A DNA stretch of 64,000 nucleotides from Chromobotia macracanthus (Eukaryota > Chordata > Actinopteri > Cypriniformes > Botiidae). Numbering within the stretch: the first letter of the stretch is position 1; the number at the start of each line of letters is the position of its first letter. A model generated the notes under the pieces. It worked only from the letters and a program-made list of their open reading frames with translations, did not search any database and was not told where the DNA came from. Made by a program: the position numbers and the translations under genes. Positions 46,170-57,711 of the stretch are shown here, in pieces. The stretch is taken from NCBI GenBank assembly GCA_036877525.1, contig JAZGTH010000041.1, forward strand, positions 3,626,001 to 3,690,000, written 5' to 3'.

Positions 46170-46587
46170 TGTAATGATGGGTCTGATGCACGAGGATCCA
46201 TTTGCAGCTTTATTTGATAATCAGACAGGCAGGGTCAAAAACCAGTAAACAGTAGTAGTAGCAGAGGTAAGGCAAGATCATAAACGTGGGACAGACAAGG
46301 GTCGGGGCAGGCAGCAAACAATCATAGAATCAATAACAGTCCAATAATCTGGGCAGGCAGCAAACAGGCAAGAACAGAGTAAATCCACAAATAAAGAAAC
46401 CATTCAGAAAGGTAATCGTTTGTTAGCAGCTTATATACTAGCAGTGGAATGAGATGCAGGTGTACAGGAAACGGTCAGTCCTAGGTATGCCGCATTGTGG
46501 GTAATATAGTCCAAAACAGAGATTAGTATTCAGGAGATGGTTCCCTAGTGGTGCAGAGGAGCTGGAGCAGAGACCTCCTCTGTAACA
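46170..46587 (-). repeat. Solo LTR (418 bp) with duplication CAATG
   Basis: On the minus strand it starts TGTTACAGAGGAGGTC and ends CCATCATTACA. It is flanked by identical pentamers CAATG (46,165-46,169 and 46,588-46,592). Inside, in its sense, there is a TATATAAGC word as TATA box, repeated TTTGCTGCCTGCC blocks and an AAATAAAGC polyadenylation signal. It belongs to the same family as 55,167-55,685, sharing the start, the block ending in CCCACAATGC and the end. A solo LTR arises when the two LTRs of one element recombine and delete the interior. Confidence 0.92.
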
Positions 46588-46769
46588 CAATGGCTGTCTT
46601 TAGTAGTAACAGTTTATAGGTGCTATCATGCCCCAAATGGGCCATGATAACAGTAGCATCATAGTCAGTCCATACAACTGGTATGGTATCACTAGAAGAA
46701 AGTGAGTCATATGGAGTACTTTAACTGTTTTTGGTACTGCTTTCATTTTATTGTCATTTATTTTCTTGT

Positions 46770-46880
46770 ATTATGTGAGGCTTTCAGCAGTAATTTTAAA
46801 GATTCTTCAGAGTTTCACAATTTGTGTTTCATGCAAATTATGACAGAATTTAAATTTCTGGGTGAACTCTAAACTGTTCA
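46770..46880. repeat. MITE arm fragment
   Basis: TGTTTCATGCAAATTATGAC, then AGAATTTAAATTTCTGGGTG and AACTCTAAACTG, follow the right-arm consensus of the TTAA-type MITE, with poor conservation. Confidence 0.45.
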
Positions 46881-47430
46881 GAGTTCATCAATCTAGATTG
46901 TGATTTGGGGGAAATAACAGGTTAATTATTGCAGTTTTCAGTTTGCAAGTAACAGTGTGTTATTATAAGCAGCTGTGGAATTACATTTACATTTTACATT
47001 CACAGTGTGATCCATTTTGTGATGTGTTTTTGATTACAGCTGGGACATGTAGAAGCAAACGTTTCTTAATTGATGTTTGTGGTTTAAAGCAGACTGAAGC
47101 TTCATGAAATACTCTCATGAATGTACGATTAATATGACTTCTCATGGAACTAGGCGTTTATTTATTCAGTTGCTAGTTGTTAGGATTGTGATTACATCAT
47201 ACTGTCCATTCTTCAGTACCTTATATTAAGTATATTAAAATATAAGAAAATATATTAAGTATACATTAGATAAACTGTGTTGCATTATTTTGAAAATAAT
47301 GTTAAAAGGTAATGTTAAACAACTATTAAAAAAAGTTTTTAAAAATACAAAATGGCAAGGAATATGATTGCTTTATGTCATTGGCAGTTATCATTTCTAC
47401 CTACCAGGCCTACCAGGGTCTCAATTATTA
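46881..47430. other. AT-rich non-coding DNA
   Basis: No feature recognised. Confidence 0.4.
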
Positions 47431-47436
47431 TTATCC

Positions 47437-47735
47437 AATTAAAGGAGTCATGACATAAGAAATCAGATTTTCTTTGATCATTACACATTTCAGTTCATCA
47501 TACTGAAGTTTCAAAACTCTGTATGTAACACAATGAAAGGGGATAAAGAAGGTTATGAAAGGGGTCTTTGGTAGAATAAAATCTAAGAAAGCCAGCTCTA
47601 TATCACACTTTGTCTGGCCTGTGTACATGGCAGGATTCTGAACTCAGGATTTCCTCTGATAAATCATAGAACAGAGTGGAAGGAGGGAATGCAGATTAGA
47701 CTACAGTCAGGTGGAAGGTTTCAGTTTAAAGGCAA
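47437..47735. mobile_element. Possible TTAA-type MITE
   Basis: The left end reads ATTAAAGGAGTCATGACATA, then AGAAATCAGATTTTC, resembling a fish element whose ends are TTAAAGGGGTCATGACATGA. A matching right end was not identified. Confidence 0.35.
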
Positions 47736-47739
47736 CATC

Positions 47740-48685
47740 TTGAGAAGCATTCTAAAATGCTAAGACTCTCAATGTGCAATTTGTCAGTCCTTACTATAAA
47801 AATCAGCTAATGCATTGAGTATATATCCCGCATGCGTAAATAAACTGTTTCATAGCCTTCTTTTCAGACTGGAAAGATACTGTGAATAGATGCTCAGTCA
47901 CAATACTGAAAATGAACAGAATTATTACTTTTTCAAAATTCTATTACACAGCATAATGCCATAATGTTACCAATATAGCAGCATTACACTCAACAACACA
48001 ACAAAGCTTTGACAATAACCTAAGCTGATACGTCATTATGAGCTCAGCTGGTAAGAGTTAAGAGCTAATCATATAATCAAGACTGTATTAACCACCCCTC
48101 CAAAAAAATTAATAAAAACAATGTTTTCCCCATCTTCCCTAGCACACAATTTCTATACACTATATGCTGTTATCGGCAACACAAAAGTGAAGCCTGTACT
48201 TCACTTCAGAAAAAAGTATATTCTCAAAAGTGGAAAGTCACAAGGTCCTAATATTAAAGTGCTGCACTGTAAGTTACTGCCATGTAAAATCTATAGTGAT
48301 TAACATTACTAAATAAGATTTCAGTTTAAATCTAGTTCCTGATTTGTTATTAAGAAGTGGTGCACAAAAAGTGATCTGTTTTGTGGGTTGCATAAAATGC
48401 TGCAGAACAGAACAGCCATAGCTGTTCCTAATGCACACTATATCAAACACAATAAACACTTTCTATAATACATTTTAAATAATGAATTCGCTACCGTTCC
48501 TGATGTATTTCTGTCATAGAGTTATTTACTTGTTTCTGACCATGCTGTACTTACATAATGTGCCAACAGTATACTTTCATGCTCAATCCTCTATAAATAT
48601 TACAAAGCTACGAAGTTTTGCCTGAGAAGCTTTGACAGTAAATGTTTCACTCTACACCCAACTGTGATTTCACAAGTAAATTAGG
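47740..48685. other. AT-rich non-coding DNA
   Basis: No feature recognised; only short open frames. Confidence 0.4.
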
Positions 48686-48689
48686 TTGT

Positions 48690-48990
48690 TTCTATCATCA
48701 CAGCCCCCATGCCTTAAAGTCAGCCAGACCTTTTTTATTGTCATCTGAAAGAGCAACCTTACACAACAGCACTAATTTTAGATGTTATTTATAGAAACCA
48801 CCATCTCTGTCCCCTTGCCTTTTCCTCGTAGCAGCCACTGCAGAGAAGATTATATTTTAATTAGGCTGGATGCAAAACGGCAAGGAGAGCTATTGACTTG
48901 AGCTAAAAAGTGCACAGCCAGGAACATGAAATTCTCATTAAAGTCGTCCTTTGTGTATTGTGGAACGCTTAGCAAGTCGACAAGCCTTTT
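48690..48990. other. Candidate conserved non-coding element
   Basis: Non-repetitive sequence of mixed composition containing TTTTAATTAGGCTGGATGC, GAGCTATTGACTTGAGC and TTCTCATTAAAGTCGTCC. There is no open frame and no repeat similarity inside the window. It resembles vertebrate conserved enhancers in texture; this is inference only. Confidence 0.25.
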
Positions 48991-49566
48991 TGAAATGGAA
49001 ATGAAAAGATCTAGTGCTTGTGCTGTAGTTTAATAATTTTACATATCCTTCTTTCTCTACAAATAGACACACTCATTCTATATGCAGCTGGCTCTTTTTT
49101 TTAGATGGTAAAAAATAACTATTATTTTAAATTCTCATCAAATCTCTACATAAACATCTTTGTAATCACACTTAACCTGCACACATGGCATCTTTTTATC
49201 TTTCTGTTTCACAGTCATTGACTGGTGACACTGAATAAAAAGAATCAAAACCAAGAGGCTGTTGGAAAAAAATCCTTCCATTAAACTGAAGCATTTAAGA
49301 CCGTCCTTCAGGTTAAAGTGGGATTGTCAGTCAGCTGTGGAGGATTTGTGCGTATTTAGGGTTTCATTTCAGGTGAATAATTTCAATGAGCATTCTGTAG
49401 TTTACAGCAGTTGAAATACTCTCACTGAGAGACTATGTCAAAGGCCAAAAACAGAAATAATTCTGAATTAATGGTTTAGAGAGGTTTTTGGGTGTTTTTT
49501 TGTTTTTTGTAAAGACGATATAGATTTATCTGCACATAGAGTTAACATAGAGTTATAGTGATGATA

Positions 49567-49690
49567 TATTCATGCTGGTCCAGAGTGGTTTTAGCCTTTG
49601 TACCAGCCTATCTGGTGGTATATACCAGCCTATCTGGTATATATTTTGCTGTTCACCAGCAAAATATACTGATGAAACTGGTCATCCAGG
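49567..49690. repeat. Degenerate ACCAGC/GCTGGT repeat, copy 1
   Basis: CATGCTGGTCCAGAGTGG, followed by two copies of ACCAGCCTATCTGG and a CACCAGCAAAATATA block. It belongs to the same type as 52,375-52,585 and 61,370-61,690. Confidence 0.6.
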
Positions 49691-51290
49691 AATTATTGCT
49701 CTTCTAATGGAACCAAATCTTCAGTGGAAGTTGCAGGACCATAAAATGTTCATCAAATTATTACATTTGGTCCGAATGCAATGATTGGATGTCTTACTTG
49801 CCTGTTACTACTTGCCTTGCACCCTGCGCATGCAGACAATCTTCCATCATCAACGCGTTCATGTGTATTGGAGGACCCGTGGTTTTGGTGAGCACTCTGA
49901 AGGGTGGATGGGATTTTTTGACTTCAAAGCTAGCTTGTTATTGCTAGCCTCTTCGAAATTGGCTTCAGCATGTCCATCCACTAAAAGTAACAGTGTTGTC
50001 TTTGCACATTTCTGGGATTTAAGAAAGAAACATTATGCACTTTACCCTCAAAAAGTGTTTTAAAGACACCAAATGCATGCATTTAACATCAGCATCCAAG
50101 ATATGCTAGTGAATAGCTGTGTTGGTATTTTCAGTAGGAATGTAAGTGGCCAAGCCTCATTCAATTTTATATGGCCCATTAAGCTAGATTTAGTGGAACA
50201 ATGTTTTGAATAGATCCACTATCAAAGAGTCACGGCTATGACAAGATCTGTGGCAAGAACAAATGTATTACTGAAGGCTAGGCTGATTCATCAGTCTACA
50301 CTGATTAGATGACACATGCTCTCCACCAATCATAACGGAGCTACATCAAGGGCCTGATGAAAATTAAGTCACTTAACATGGTTGACTCTTTGGTTCTTAC
50401 AGTGGCTTTTTGGTTCTGTCTGTAACCTCATTATTTACATTCACTTACCATTACAGCCTGTATACAGGGGTAACCTTGGCCTTTTGACCTTTTATTTACC
50501 ATCACTGTGTATGTCCATTACTCACAATCAGCAAAGATAATAGTAGTATAGTAGGCTACTATGTAATTACAGAGCATTTGACTATACGTTTGATTGCTGT
50601 AGTTGACTAGATTGTGATTGTCAGTCTGCTCTGTAGTAGTAAGTACACTGGGAGCTGCCATCTCTAGCTGCTGTAGTGTCTGGCATGGCCCAATATTTGG
50701 ATCATATACGGATCATAAAATACCCCTTTTTACTTAAGACATACAAACCTAGTGTGGGGGCTTGAAAGACCCCAGAGAGGCTCCAGAGAGTCTGGAGGCA
50801 AACCTCCCCTCCAGATTGCTATCAGCAACCTCTGATACCAGGACAGTTTATGACACCCTGCACAAGCTTCAAAAAAATTCCATGGGCACCACATGGAGTT
50901 CCAGTAATCCCAGGTGGCCCAAGAAAGAACACTTCTATCCAAAGGAAGAACCCTTTTTAACTTACAACTAAACAGTCCTAAACTGTATATAGTTCTATAC
51001 ATTCCCACGGCATGCTGGCTACAAAACTATGTATCTTTTACTATGTAAAAAACTATGTAACTATGTAACTCTGTAGATAGGTATGCAAGTTTGGATTGAT
51101 GTTTTGTTTGCATTCATGCATTAGGATGAATCACAACTTAATGTAGTTCAAACTCTGTCATATTTAATATCTAACAGATCGTCTTCTAATTTCCCATCAG
51201 ACTATGTATGCTGTGTAACCATAACAGGCATGATAGTCTTTCTACAATAATCTGGATTAATATTTGCAGATGTGCCATCCGACCATAAAA
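49691..51290. other. Unassigned non-coding DNA
   Basis: Short open frames at 49,785-50,063 and 50,762-50,971 have no recognised domain. Blocks at 50,220-50,400 and 50,760-50,960 are less AT-rich. Confidence 0.4.
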
Positions 51291-51294
51291 CATG

Positions 51295-51733
51295 CAAATA
51301 AGGTGTTGAATGAGACAAAGAAACTTTGCCTGCTTAACACCTATTGGTTGTTTAAGTTTCACTGGGCGTGACCGAGCTGAACTTAAAAATGACCGCCAAC
51401 ACCTTAGCCTCAGTTTTGTCTTGTCATCCTAGTCTTAGTCTTCTTGCAAGGATCTTCGGCCCTGGGTCCAGCTTCTGGCTCAGTCCATCTGAGACAGACT
51501 CTGGACATCATTTCAGCTAACTTCGTCGATCTCCGGAACTTGACAAACTCCATCACTTCTGAACCACTCAGGACTCCATGCGCATTTGGATTCCTGCTCT
51601 GCACTAGAGTTCAATGCAAGTATCCATATTCTATACACACAAAATAGCTGCGCTAAGTTGTGCCCCTTTATTAAGGTGATTCTACTGGTGGTTCATTCAG
51701 AATGCTTAGCTGATTTGACTTGCACAGGCTTAA

Positions 51734-51768
<35 letters not shown>

Positions 51769-51931
51769 TGCTCTCCTTACTTTTGGTTATGTGTTTAATG
51801 TGTGTAGGTTTATGTCTAGTTATATGTTACATGTTCCCTTATGTGTTACATGTTCCCCTGTAGTGTAGTTTAATAAACACCTATGTGTATCCACCCTTGA
51901 TTGTTGCTGCGTTTAATGCTCACAAATAAGG
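51295..51931 (+). repeat. LTR-like insert bounded by a 9-bp direct repeat
   Basis: The sequence CAAATAAGG occurs at 51,295-51,303 and 51,923-51,931. The 619 bp between start TGTTGAATGAG and end AATGCTCA, giving TG...CA ends. Near the right it carries TTTAATAAACACC as a polyadenylation-like signal, and it includes a (CT)n run at 51,737-51,767. This could be a solo LTR. The 9-bp flank is longer than the usual 4-6 bp, so part of it may be coincidence or the boundary may be shifted. Confidence 0.5.
51737..51767. repeat. (CT)n microsatellite
   Basis: About 15 uninterrupted CT units. Confidence 0.95.
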
Positions 51932-52127
51932 TCACTTAAACTGTGTTCAATCTTTCTACATGCTCTAAAGTCCTGTTAAAGCAGAGAAGCATTGTTTCCA
52001 AGGCCAGACAAATAATGTTTCTTAGATTAAATAAGACCGCGTATGCACTCACTGGACGAATGCAAAAGCTGATTATTGGAATCATCCCTACTGATCAGGT
52101 ACTACAAAATATGTATATTTAATGATA

Positions 52128-52172
52128 TATATATGTGTGTGTGTATGTATGTATGTATGTATATGTATATAT
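52128..52172. repeat. Compound TA/TG/TATG microsatellite
   Basis: TA repeats, then TG repeats, then four TATG-type units, then TA again. Confidence 0.9.
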
Positions 52173-52374
52173 GTTTCCCTTACACAAGGAATGGTGGAGA
52201 ACATATTAACATTAATTTTGAGTGAACTTGTTCATATATGACATAACTATCGTTGAACAAGCCTCACTATTAATTTCCCTTAAACACATTTTCGCTACAC
52301 TGCCTAATGTTCTAATGTTCACTCTCTAATTCCCAGAATACCCTTTAAAACCAGTGAACTTTTGACAGGCCTCC

Positions 52375-52585
52375 CAGCCTGGCCAAGCTGGTTGGGCTGG
52401 TCTGTTTAGCTAGTTTTAGAGAGGTTTTGGGCTTTTAATAGTACTTGTCAGATTTTAATAGAAGACTTAGTTGACCAGCTAAATCTGGTGAATGCCAGCT
52501 TGGACAAGCTGAAAAGTCAGCTTAATCTTAAACCAACTAAAACCAGCAAACCAAGCTGGTTTGGGATTTAGATGGTTTCTCAGTG
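52375..52585. repeat. Degenerate ACCAGC/GCTGGT repeat, copy 2
   Basis: The left part contains GCCAAGCTGGTTGGGCTGG. The right part contains AACCAACTAAAACCAGC and CCAAGCTGGTTTGG. Inverted CCAGC and GCTGG words give it fold-back potential. The type is common in fish genomes. Confidence 0.65.
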
Positions 52586-52856
52586 CTGAATTCATGTTCA
52601 AAACATTGATTCACACATTAGGAAATTATTCATATAATTTATTTTAAGATAATGAAACTGCTAATACCGAATTAATAAATGGACATGAAATATTAATTTG
52701 TAAACTATATTATCCTAAGAGAAAAAGTATGGAGTGATGTGAAAGAAATGAACTAACTGAAATAAAGAAATGAACAAGCTGAAGTTGTAGTAATAAATAT
52801 ATTTTATTAAGGCATTCACTTTCAAATTATTGTTGATAAACAAAAATAAAGATTTT

Positions 52857-52899
52857 TATGGATAGATTGCAAGCTATTTTGGATAGATTGCAAGCTATT
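52857..52899. repeat. Two-copy 22-bp tandem duplication
   Basis: TGGATAGATTGCAAGCTATT occurs twice in a row, separated by two bases. Confidence 0.95.
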
Positions 52900-52984
52900 A
52901 AATACTATTTGCTGCTAAAAACTTAAACTGTACATAGTCGTTGTTTATACTCATGTTAACACTTACATCTTTATTTCACCAGGA

Positions 52985-53222
52985 TCTTTTTGGAACAGAA
53001 CCGTGTGCTGGTCGGCGCTGCACTGGGACATACTACGTCCATTGTCTGCCCCAAAGTCATTGTACTGTCTGCACATGTTTGCACTTGTGCACTTTATATA
53101 TAAATTATGTAGCCTTGTAGTTCTGTGTTTTATGTAGCACCTAGATCCTGGAGAAACGTTGTTTTGTTTCACTATGTACTTGTTTGGAATGACAATAAAC
53201 TCCACTTGAACTACTTGAACTT
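52985..53222 (+). repeat. 3' end of a fish non-LTR retrotransposon
   Basis: It contains TTGTACTGTCTGCACATG, GGAGAAACGTTGTTTTGTTT and GACAATAAACTCCACTTG, and closes with a short repeated ACTTGAACT tail. As I recall, this is the common 3' UTR of a fish LINE-type element whose tail is (ACTTG)n-like. The coding part is absent (5' truncation is usual). Confidence 0.6.
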
Positions 53223-53224
53223 GA

Positions 53225-54180
53225 AGCTATACAAATGAATACAAATACCTGAAAATACAAAGATCATCTTATCTAGCACATTTTAACGCTGTTTTTCTTA
53301 TAACATTTCACAACTATTTTACAATTTCATGGAACCTTTGGCAAATTTGTATTCAGTTCTGCTCATGCCCCAAAGACAGTTACTTTAGCCACTTCTGTAT
53401 CTGTCACACCACCGAAATACTGTATGACCATCAGTCTGCCCATGGAAGACGTCTCATTACCTGCCTGAAACCAATAATATAGAAGTAACTCAATAATAAT
53501 AGCACAATAATAGCACTTTCGGGTAACAGTTACAATTAAAATTACTATTACAAATATAAAGCGCACCCACATGCTTATATTCATTCACCAGCAAATTCAT
53601 TCATTCATTCCTGCAAGACAGAAAGGTAAAATATGCATTTCTACACAGCCAAGTAGCGCTCTGTTCTTTTAACATTGGTATTAAAACAAAATGTAACTTA
53701 TTTTACCAGTTATTTAGTGGTAAAGTGAAAAAAGTGTGGCCCCTCCAAAATTCAAAATGCACCCTTAAATAATTCATCAATCCATGAAAGCCTTCCAGAC
53801 AGTATCAGCATGTCCACAGCTGTTCACCAACAGATCACAATGTAGTCCTGTTAAGGCGCTTAGAGATTAAAGAGATTTGCTGAACAGAATTATTGTTTGC
53901 TCTGCATTTGCTGTTACCTGCTACAATGACTGGGTGTCTGCATCAAACATTTAGTGCAGTCAGTTCAGCACAGTCATAAGTAACAACAGTCATGTGCCAG
54001 CTGATCTCATTTCCTGTTCCTGCACATCTGTTCTAATCTCATTAGCACTTTGACTTCTTCTTGCCCAAGCATCCAAAATGCTAAAAAGTCCCAGAAAGTG
54101 GTAAACAGGCGCTGACAATATGGAGCAATATGATATTTCCCAGTAGGCCGGTTGACTTGAGGGCTGGCTGGCAAAACCAA
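53225..54180. other. Unassigned non-coding DNA
   Basis: AT-rich; a CATT run lies near 53,600. No feature recognised. Confidence 0.4.
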
Positions 54181-54189
54181 ATTTATATA

Positions 54190-54736
54190 CAACCGCAGAC
54201 AATACAACAGCACATTATTTAATGTGTTCCTCATGATTTTTATTGTTTTTTGTTCAAAGTCCTGGCTGCGGAGGAAGATGATACAGGTACTTGACTGGCC
54301 TGCCTGCAGTCCCGACCTGTCTCCAATAGAGAATGTGTGGCGCGTTTTGAAGCGCAAAATGCGACAACGAAGACCCCGTACTGTTGCTCACCTTAAGACT
54401 TGTTTGCAGCAAGAATAGGACAAAATTACACCTGAAACAGTTCTTCACTTGGTGTCTTCAGTCCCTAAACGTCTTTTAAGTGTTGTGAAAAGGAATGGCA
54501 ACATTACAAAGTGATAAATGCTTTACTGTTCCAACTTTTTTTGAAATGTGTTGCAAGAACCAAAATAGGAATTTTGTTTTTTTGAACAAAAACAGTAAAA
54601 ATCATGAGGAACACATTAAATAATGTGCTGTTGTATTGTCTGCAATGAAATACAAGTCAAAGTAAATTTAGAAATCACTACTTTCTTTTTTTATTTGTGT
54701 TTTCCGTACTGTCCCAACCTTTCTGATTTGGGGTTG
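54190..54736 (+). mobile_element. Tc1-like element, internally deleted, both TA flanks kept
   Basis: Same family as 2,061-3,579. The left end reads TA, CAACC and then jumps to GCAGACAATACAACAGC, so about 85 bp of the left inverted repeat are missing. The rest of that repeat runs to about 54,256 and is joined straight to the last third of the transposase gene. The right inverted repeat is nearly complete and ends GATTTGGGGTTG, followed by TA. The intact TA on both sides suggests that the outer ends, not the interior, defined the insertion, or that the deletions came later. Confidence 0.9.
54257..54418 (+). pseudogene. Tc1-like transposase C-terminal fragment
   Basis: About 54 codons encode the C-terminal part of the DD34E transposase, with the catalytic Glu in SPDLSPIENVW, then KRKMRQRRPRTVAHLKTC and a TAG stop. 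The DNA-binding domain and both Asp residues are missing. Here the codon after KRKM is CGA, which shows that the TGA at the same place in the 2.4-kb copy is a mutation. Confidence 0.9.
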
Positions 54737-55166
54737 TAAATTCAAAGATTTGAAAGAAGAGATGCTTTGGTATTGTATTGCCCCATTTAAGATACAGATC
54801 CTGATATAACCAGGCAATATTATCTAGAGCAGCACTGGTTTTTATTCTGGATTATATACTGTACAGTAGTGTAGAGTAATTCATCCAGAGGAAGAAAATC
54901 TAGTTTGATGCTGATTGATGACTAGTAAATCAATTTAATACTGACAAAAAACAACCAACTAGAACACACACAATGTATAATCAGCACTATTATTATTGTG
55001 CAGCTTGGCAAGCACAAGATGTCATCTGCGTTGACTTCATACAAAAACCAAGCAAAGCATTCACTAAAAAGACAATTCTAACCATATGCATGTAAGAAGG
55101 TTCAGAATCTGATGAGACAGATGTTTTTATCTAAAGATAGTTATGGGGTATTCTGGCTTTAGGTTT

Positions 55167-55685
55167 TGTTACGGAGGAGGTCCCTGTTCCACCTCCTTTG
55201 CGCCACCAGCGGGAGCCGTCTCCATAATATTAGCACTATTTTGGACTACGTTTCCCACAATGCCCCATACCTGGGTTTGATTACTTCCTGCTCACCTGAA
55301 CTCCATTAACTCCTGTGTATTTAAACCCCAGCCTCATGCTAACCCACTGTGAAGTCTTGTTTTGCGCTGGTGACATTACTGAGCGGTCTTCTACTTTTGG
55401 TTTGTTTTGGTTTGTTTTGGTTTGTTTTGGTTTGTTTTGGTTTTTTTAAATTGGGATTACCTGTTACGGATTTGGATTGTTATTTGGTTTTTGGATCATT
55501 TGCTGCCTGTCCCGTTTGTTGGATTACTACCTGGTTTTGGATTGTTTGCTGCCTGCCCCGACCCACGCCTGTCTCTCGTGTACTCTTCTGCCTTTATCTG
55601 CACGAGGTGCCTGTCTGCCTGGTTATCGAATAAAACTCTGCAAATAGATACTCGCATGCGTGTCCGTACCCATCCCGTCATTACA
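55167..55685 (+). repeat. Solo LTR (519 bp) with duplication GGTTT
   Basis: It starts TGTTACGGAGGAGGTCC, ends CCCGTCATTACA, and is flanked by identical pentamers GGTTT (55,162-55,166 and 55,686-55,690). Regulatory words in order are TGTATTTAAACCCC (TATA region, about 55,315) and CGAATAAAACTC (polyadenylation signal, about 55,628). It is longer than its relative at 46,170-46,587, mainly because of a GGTTTGTTTT minisatellite at 55,396-55,443. Confidence 0.93.
55396..55443. repeat. 10-bp minisatellite TTTTGGTTTG inside the solo LTR
   Basis: Between four and five perfect units. It is absent from the related LTR at 46.2-46.6 kb, so it expanded after the copies diverged or was lost there. Confidence 0.95.
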
Positions 55686-55690
55686 GGTTT

Positions 55691-56860
55691 TATAAAAATG
55701 TGCATAATTTTTCTTGGTTATCGAATCCATGACTTTGAACACCATGCTGTACTAGTTGATCTACAAGAAGGTCAGGCCTGCTTCTCAAACACAACCGAGT
55801 CAGAGTTCTGTATCATATGTTTGTAAATGTAAAATTCACTTCTAATTATTCCCTTAAAGTTGTTCCTTGTACCTGTCCATGTTGTCACTGTTGTCACTAG
55901 TGACGCATATAAACTTCAAAGGACGTGACCAGAGCATTTGACATCCCTGATCTAAATCTTTTTTTTTTTTTTTGAGATTAGCTGACAGAAGCTTGTGCTT
56001 TTCAATTTTTCTTTTTTACCACAACACAAATACAAGGAACTTTATCTTGAGCTTGATCAATGCAACTACATTGCATTGACGTGCTACTCGTAAGCATTTC
56101 TCTTCATTTCAGAAGAAAATGACTATTGTATGCTAGAGCTCAGAGGTAAATGGTTGACATTCAGCAAGGGGCTAATACACAATCTCCTGGTTGAATGAGG
56201 ACTAAAGAAAAAATCAGAGTAGAATTAATCTAACCCGAAGCTAAAGGAGTTTTAGAATTTAGCTGATTAAATACTGAATGAAACCAATGGCAGTGGCCTG
56301 GTCCCTGTGACCTTTAATTTACAAACATGTTGACTAAAAGAAACCTTTTGTTTTTGAGCCCTGATAACCTTCTTTTTTCTTTAGTGTTGCAGTGTCCTTA
56401 TTATAAAGTTCTGGATGTTCTGCTTTGAGTAAACCAAGACACCTTTCTAAAACCTGAACTGCAGGCAATGCACTGGCCCAAATTTGTTATAACCTGAAAC
56501 AGTATTTGGGTTACATGAACAGAGTGGAAGTATTCAGAATGCCTTGCTCCTTTCTTTGGGTGTGATTCCCTTTTAGTGCATTCCCCTCTCCGTTACACCC
56601 TTTATTTGCATGTACAGTCTGTTATTTTAATGGTGGATTAAATATTAATTTATTTAGATATTTATTAGATGTTAGTAAAAACACACAAACACAAATTCTA
56701 TGCTAAATTCAATTCGCACAGTACCATTCCATGTTAATATAAATGGATTTTAAAGCTGGTTATGGAAGAAACTGCAGAGTATTGCAATGTGTTATACTTT
56801 GACAATATCTCAACATTAATTATGCTAGTCAAATACAACAGTGACAATTAACTTAAATGT
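55691..56860. other. Unassigned non-coding DNA
   Basis: A T run lies at 55,960-55,972. Moderately mixed composition with no recognised element or gene. Confidence 0.4.
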
Positions 56861-56861
56861 T

Positions 56862-57029
56862 CATTTACATTTATGCATTTGTCAAATGGTTTTATCCAAA
56901 GCAACCTACAGTGCATTTAAGGTGTACACTTTATCAGTATGTCAGTACAAACTGTATGTTCTCCAAGATTGAAACCCATGACCTTTGTGCTGCTAACACA
57001 ATGCTCTGCCAACTGCTCCATAGCTCAAC
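56862..57029 (-). repeat. tRNA-derived SINE with body and tail
   Basis: Read on the minus strand, GAGCTATGGAGCAGTTGGC (A-box region), then AGAGCATTGTGTTAGCAGCA and GGTCATGGGTTTCAATC (B-box region) form the tRNA-like head. The body follows, ending with a GGTTGCTTTGGATAAAACC word and ATTTGACAAATGCATAAATG. The 'tttggataaaa..catttg.caaatg' tail is typical of HAmo/V-SINE-type fish SINEs. This is the most complete SINE copy in the window. Confidence 0.75.
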
Positions 57030-57705
57030 GCTACCTTACAAGAATTCTGTTTACATGTTAAAGAATGCTCATAATTCAGACTTCATTTTCAAAATATAAT
57101 GCTATGACAAAACTGCGGCATTATTCTTCGGAATACTGTCAGACCAATATGTAAAGCAAGCAATCACAGTTTGTACAAGCTTATACCAAATTATGCCAAT
57201 TAACCAATGTAGAAAAAAAATTTTAATAATGGTGCAGCAGGCCCTGCAAGTGGTTGTATGGAAAACACAAACGCTGAAACTGCAAAAATGCATTGATACG
57301 GTAAGTGGTAATTATTTCACGGACATGACTCGGAAAACAAAGTGAAACAATTCTGCTTGTGGGTATCTAGCTTGCTTTGTATTGATACACCTTACACAAA
57401 TCTCAGAGTATGTTTTAAATTGGAACTGGCTATTTCAGCCAACATTTGCTATTTTTGTGTGCATTATGCATCCAACAGTCACTGAAGAAATTGTGTGGGC
57501 GGTTGGTAGGCGTACTATCTGAAGCTCAAACTAGGTGTAGCTGGTGTAGGTGTAGACTCTTACGTAACAACATTAGTGTACCAGGACATATTTTGTAAAT
57601 ATTGTAAACACACTGTAAAAACTTGTTAACTATTGTACTAATAACTACAATAGTTAAATAATAATAACTGTTAAAATGTGGTAGAACAATAATCAGACAG
57701 ATGAA
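57030..57705. other. Unassigned non-coding DNA
   Basis: AT-rich; no feature recognised. Confidence 0.4.
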
Positions 57706-57711
57706 TGCATG

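Noticed and set aside
56980..57029. tRNA gene on the minus strand
   Set aside because: The A- and B-box regions are part of a SINE with a downstream body and tail; cloverleaf pairing is poor.
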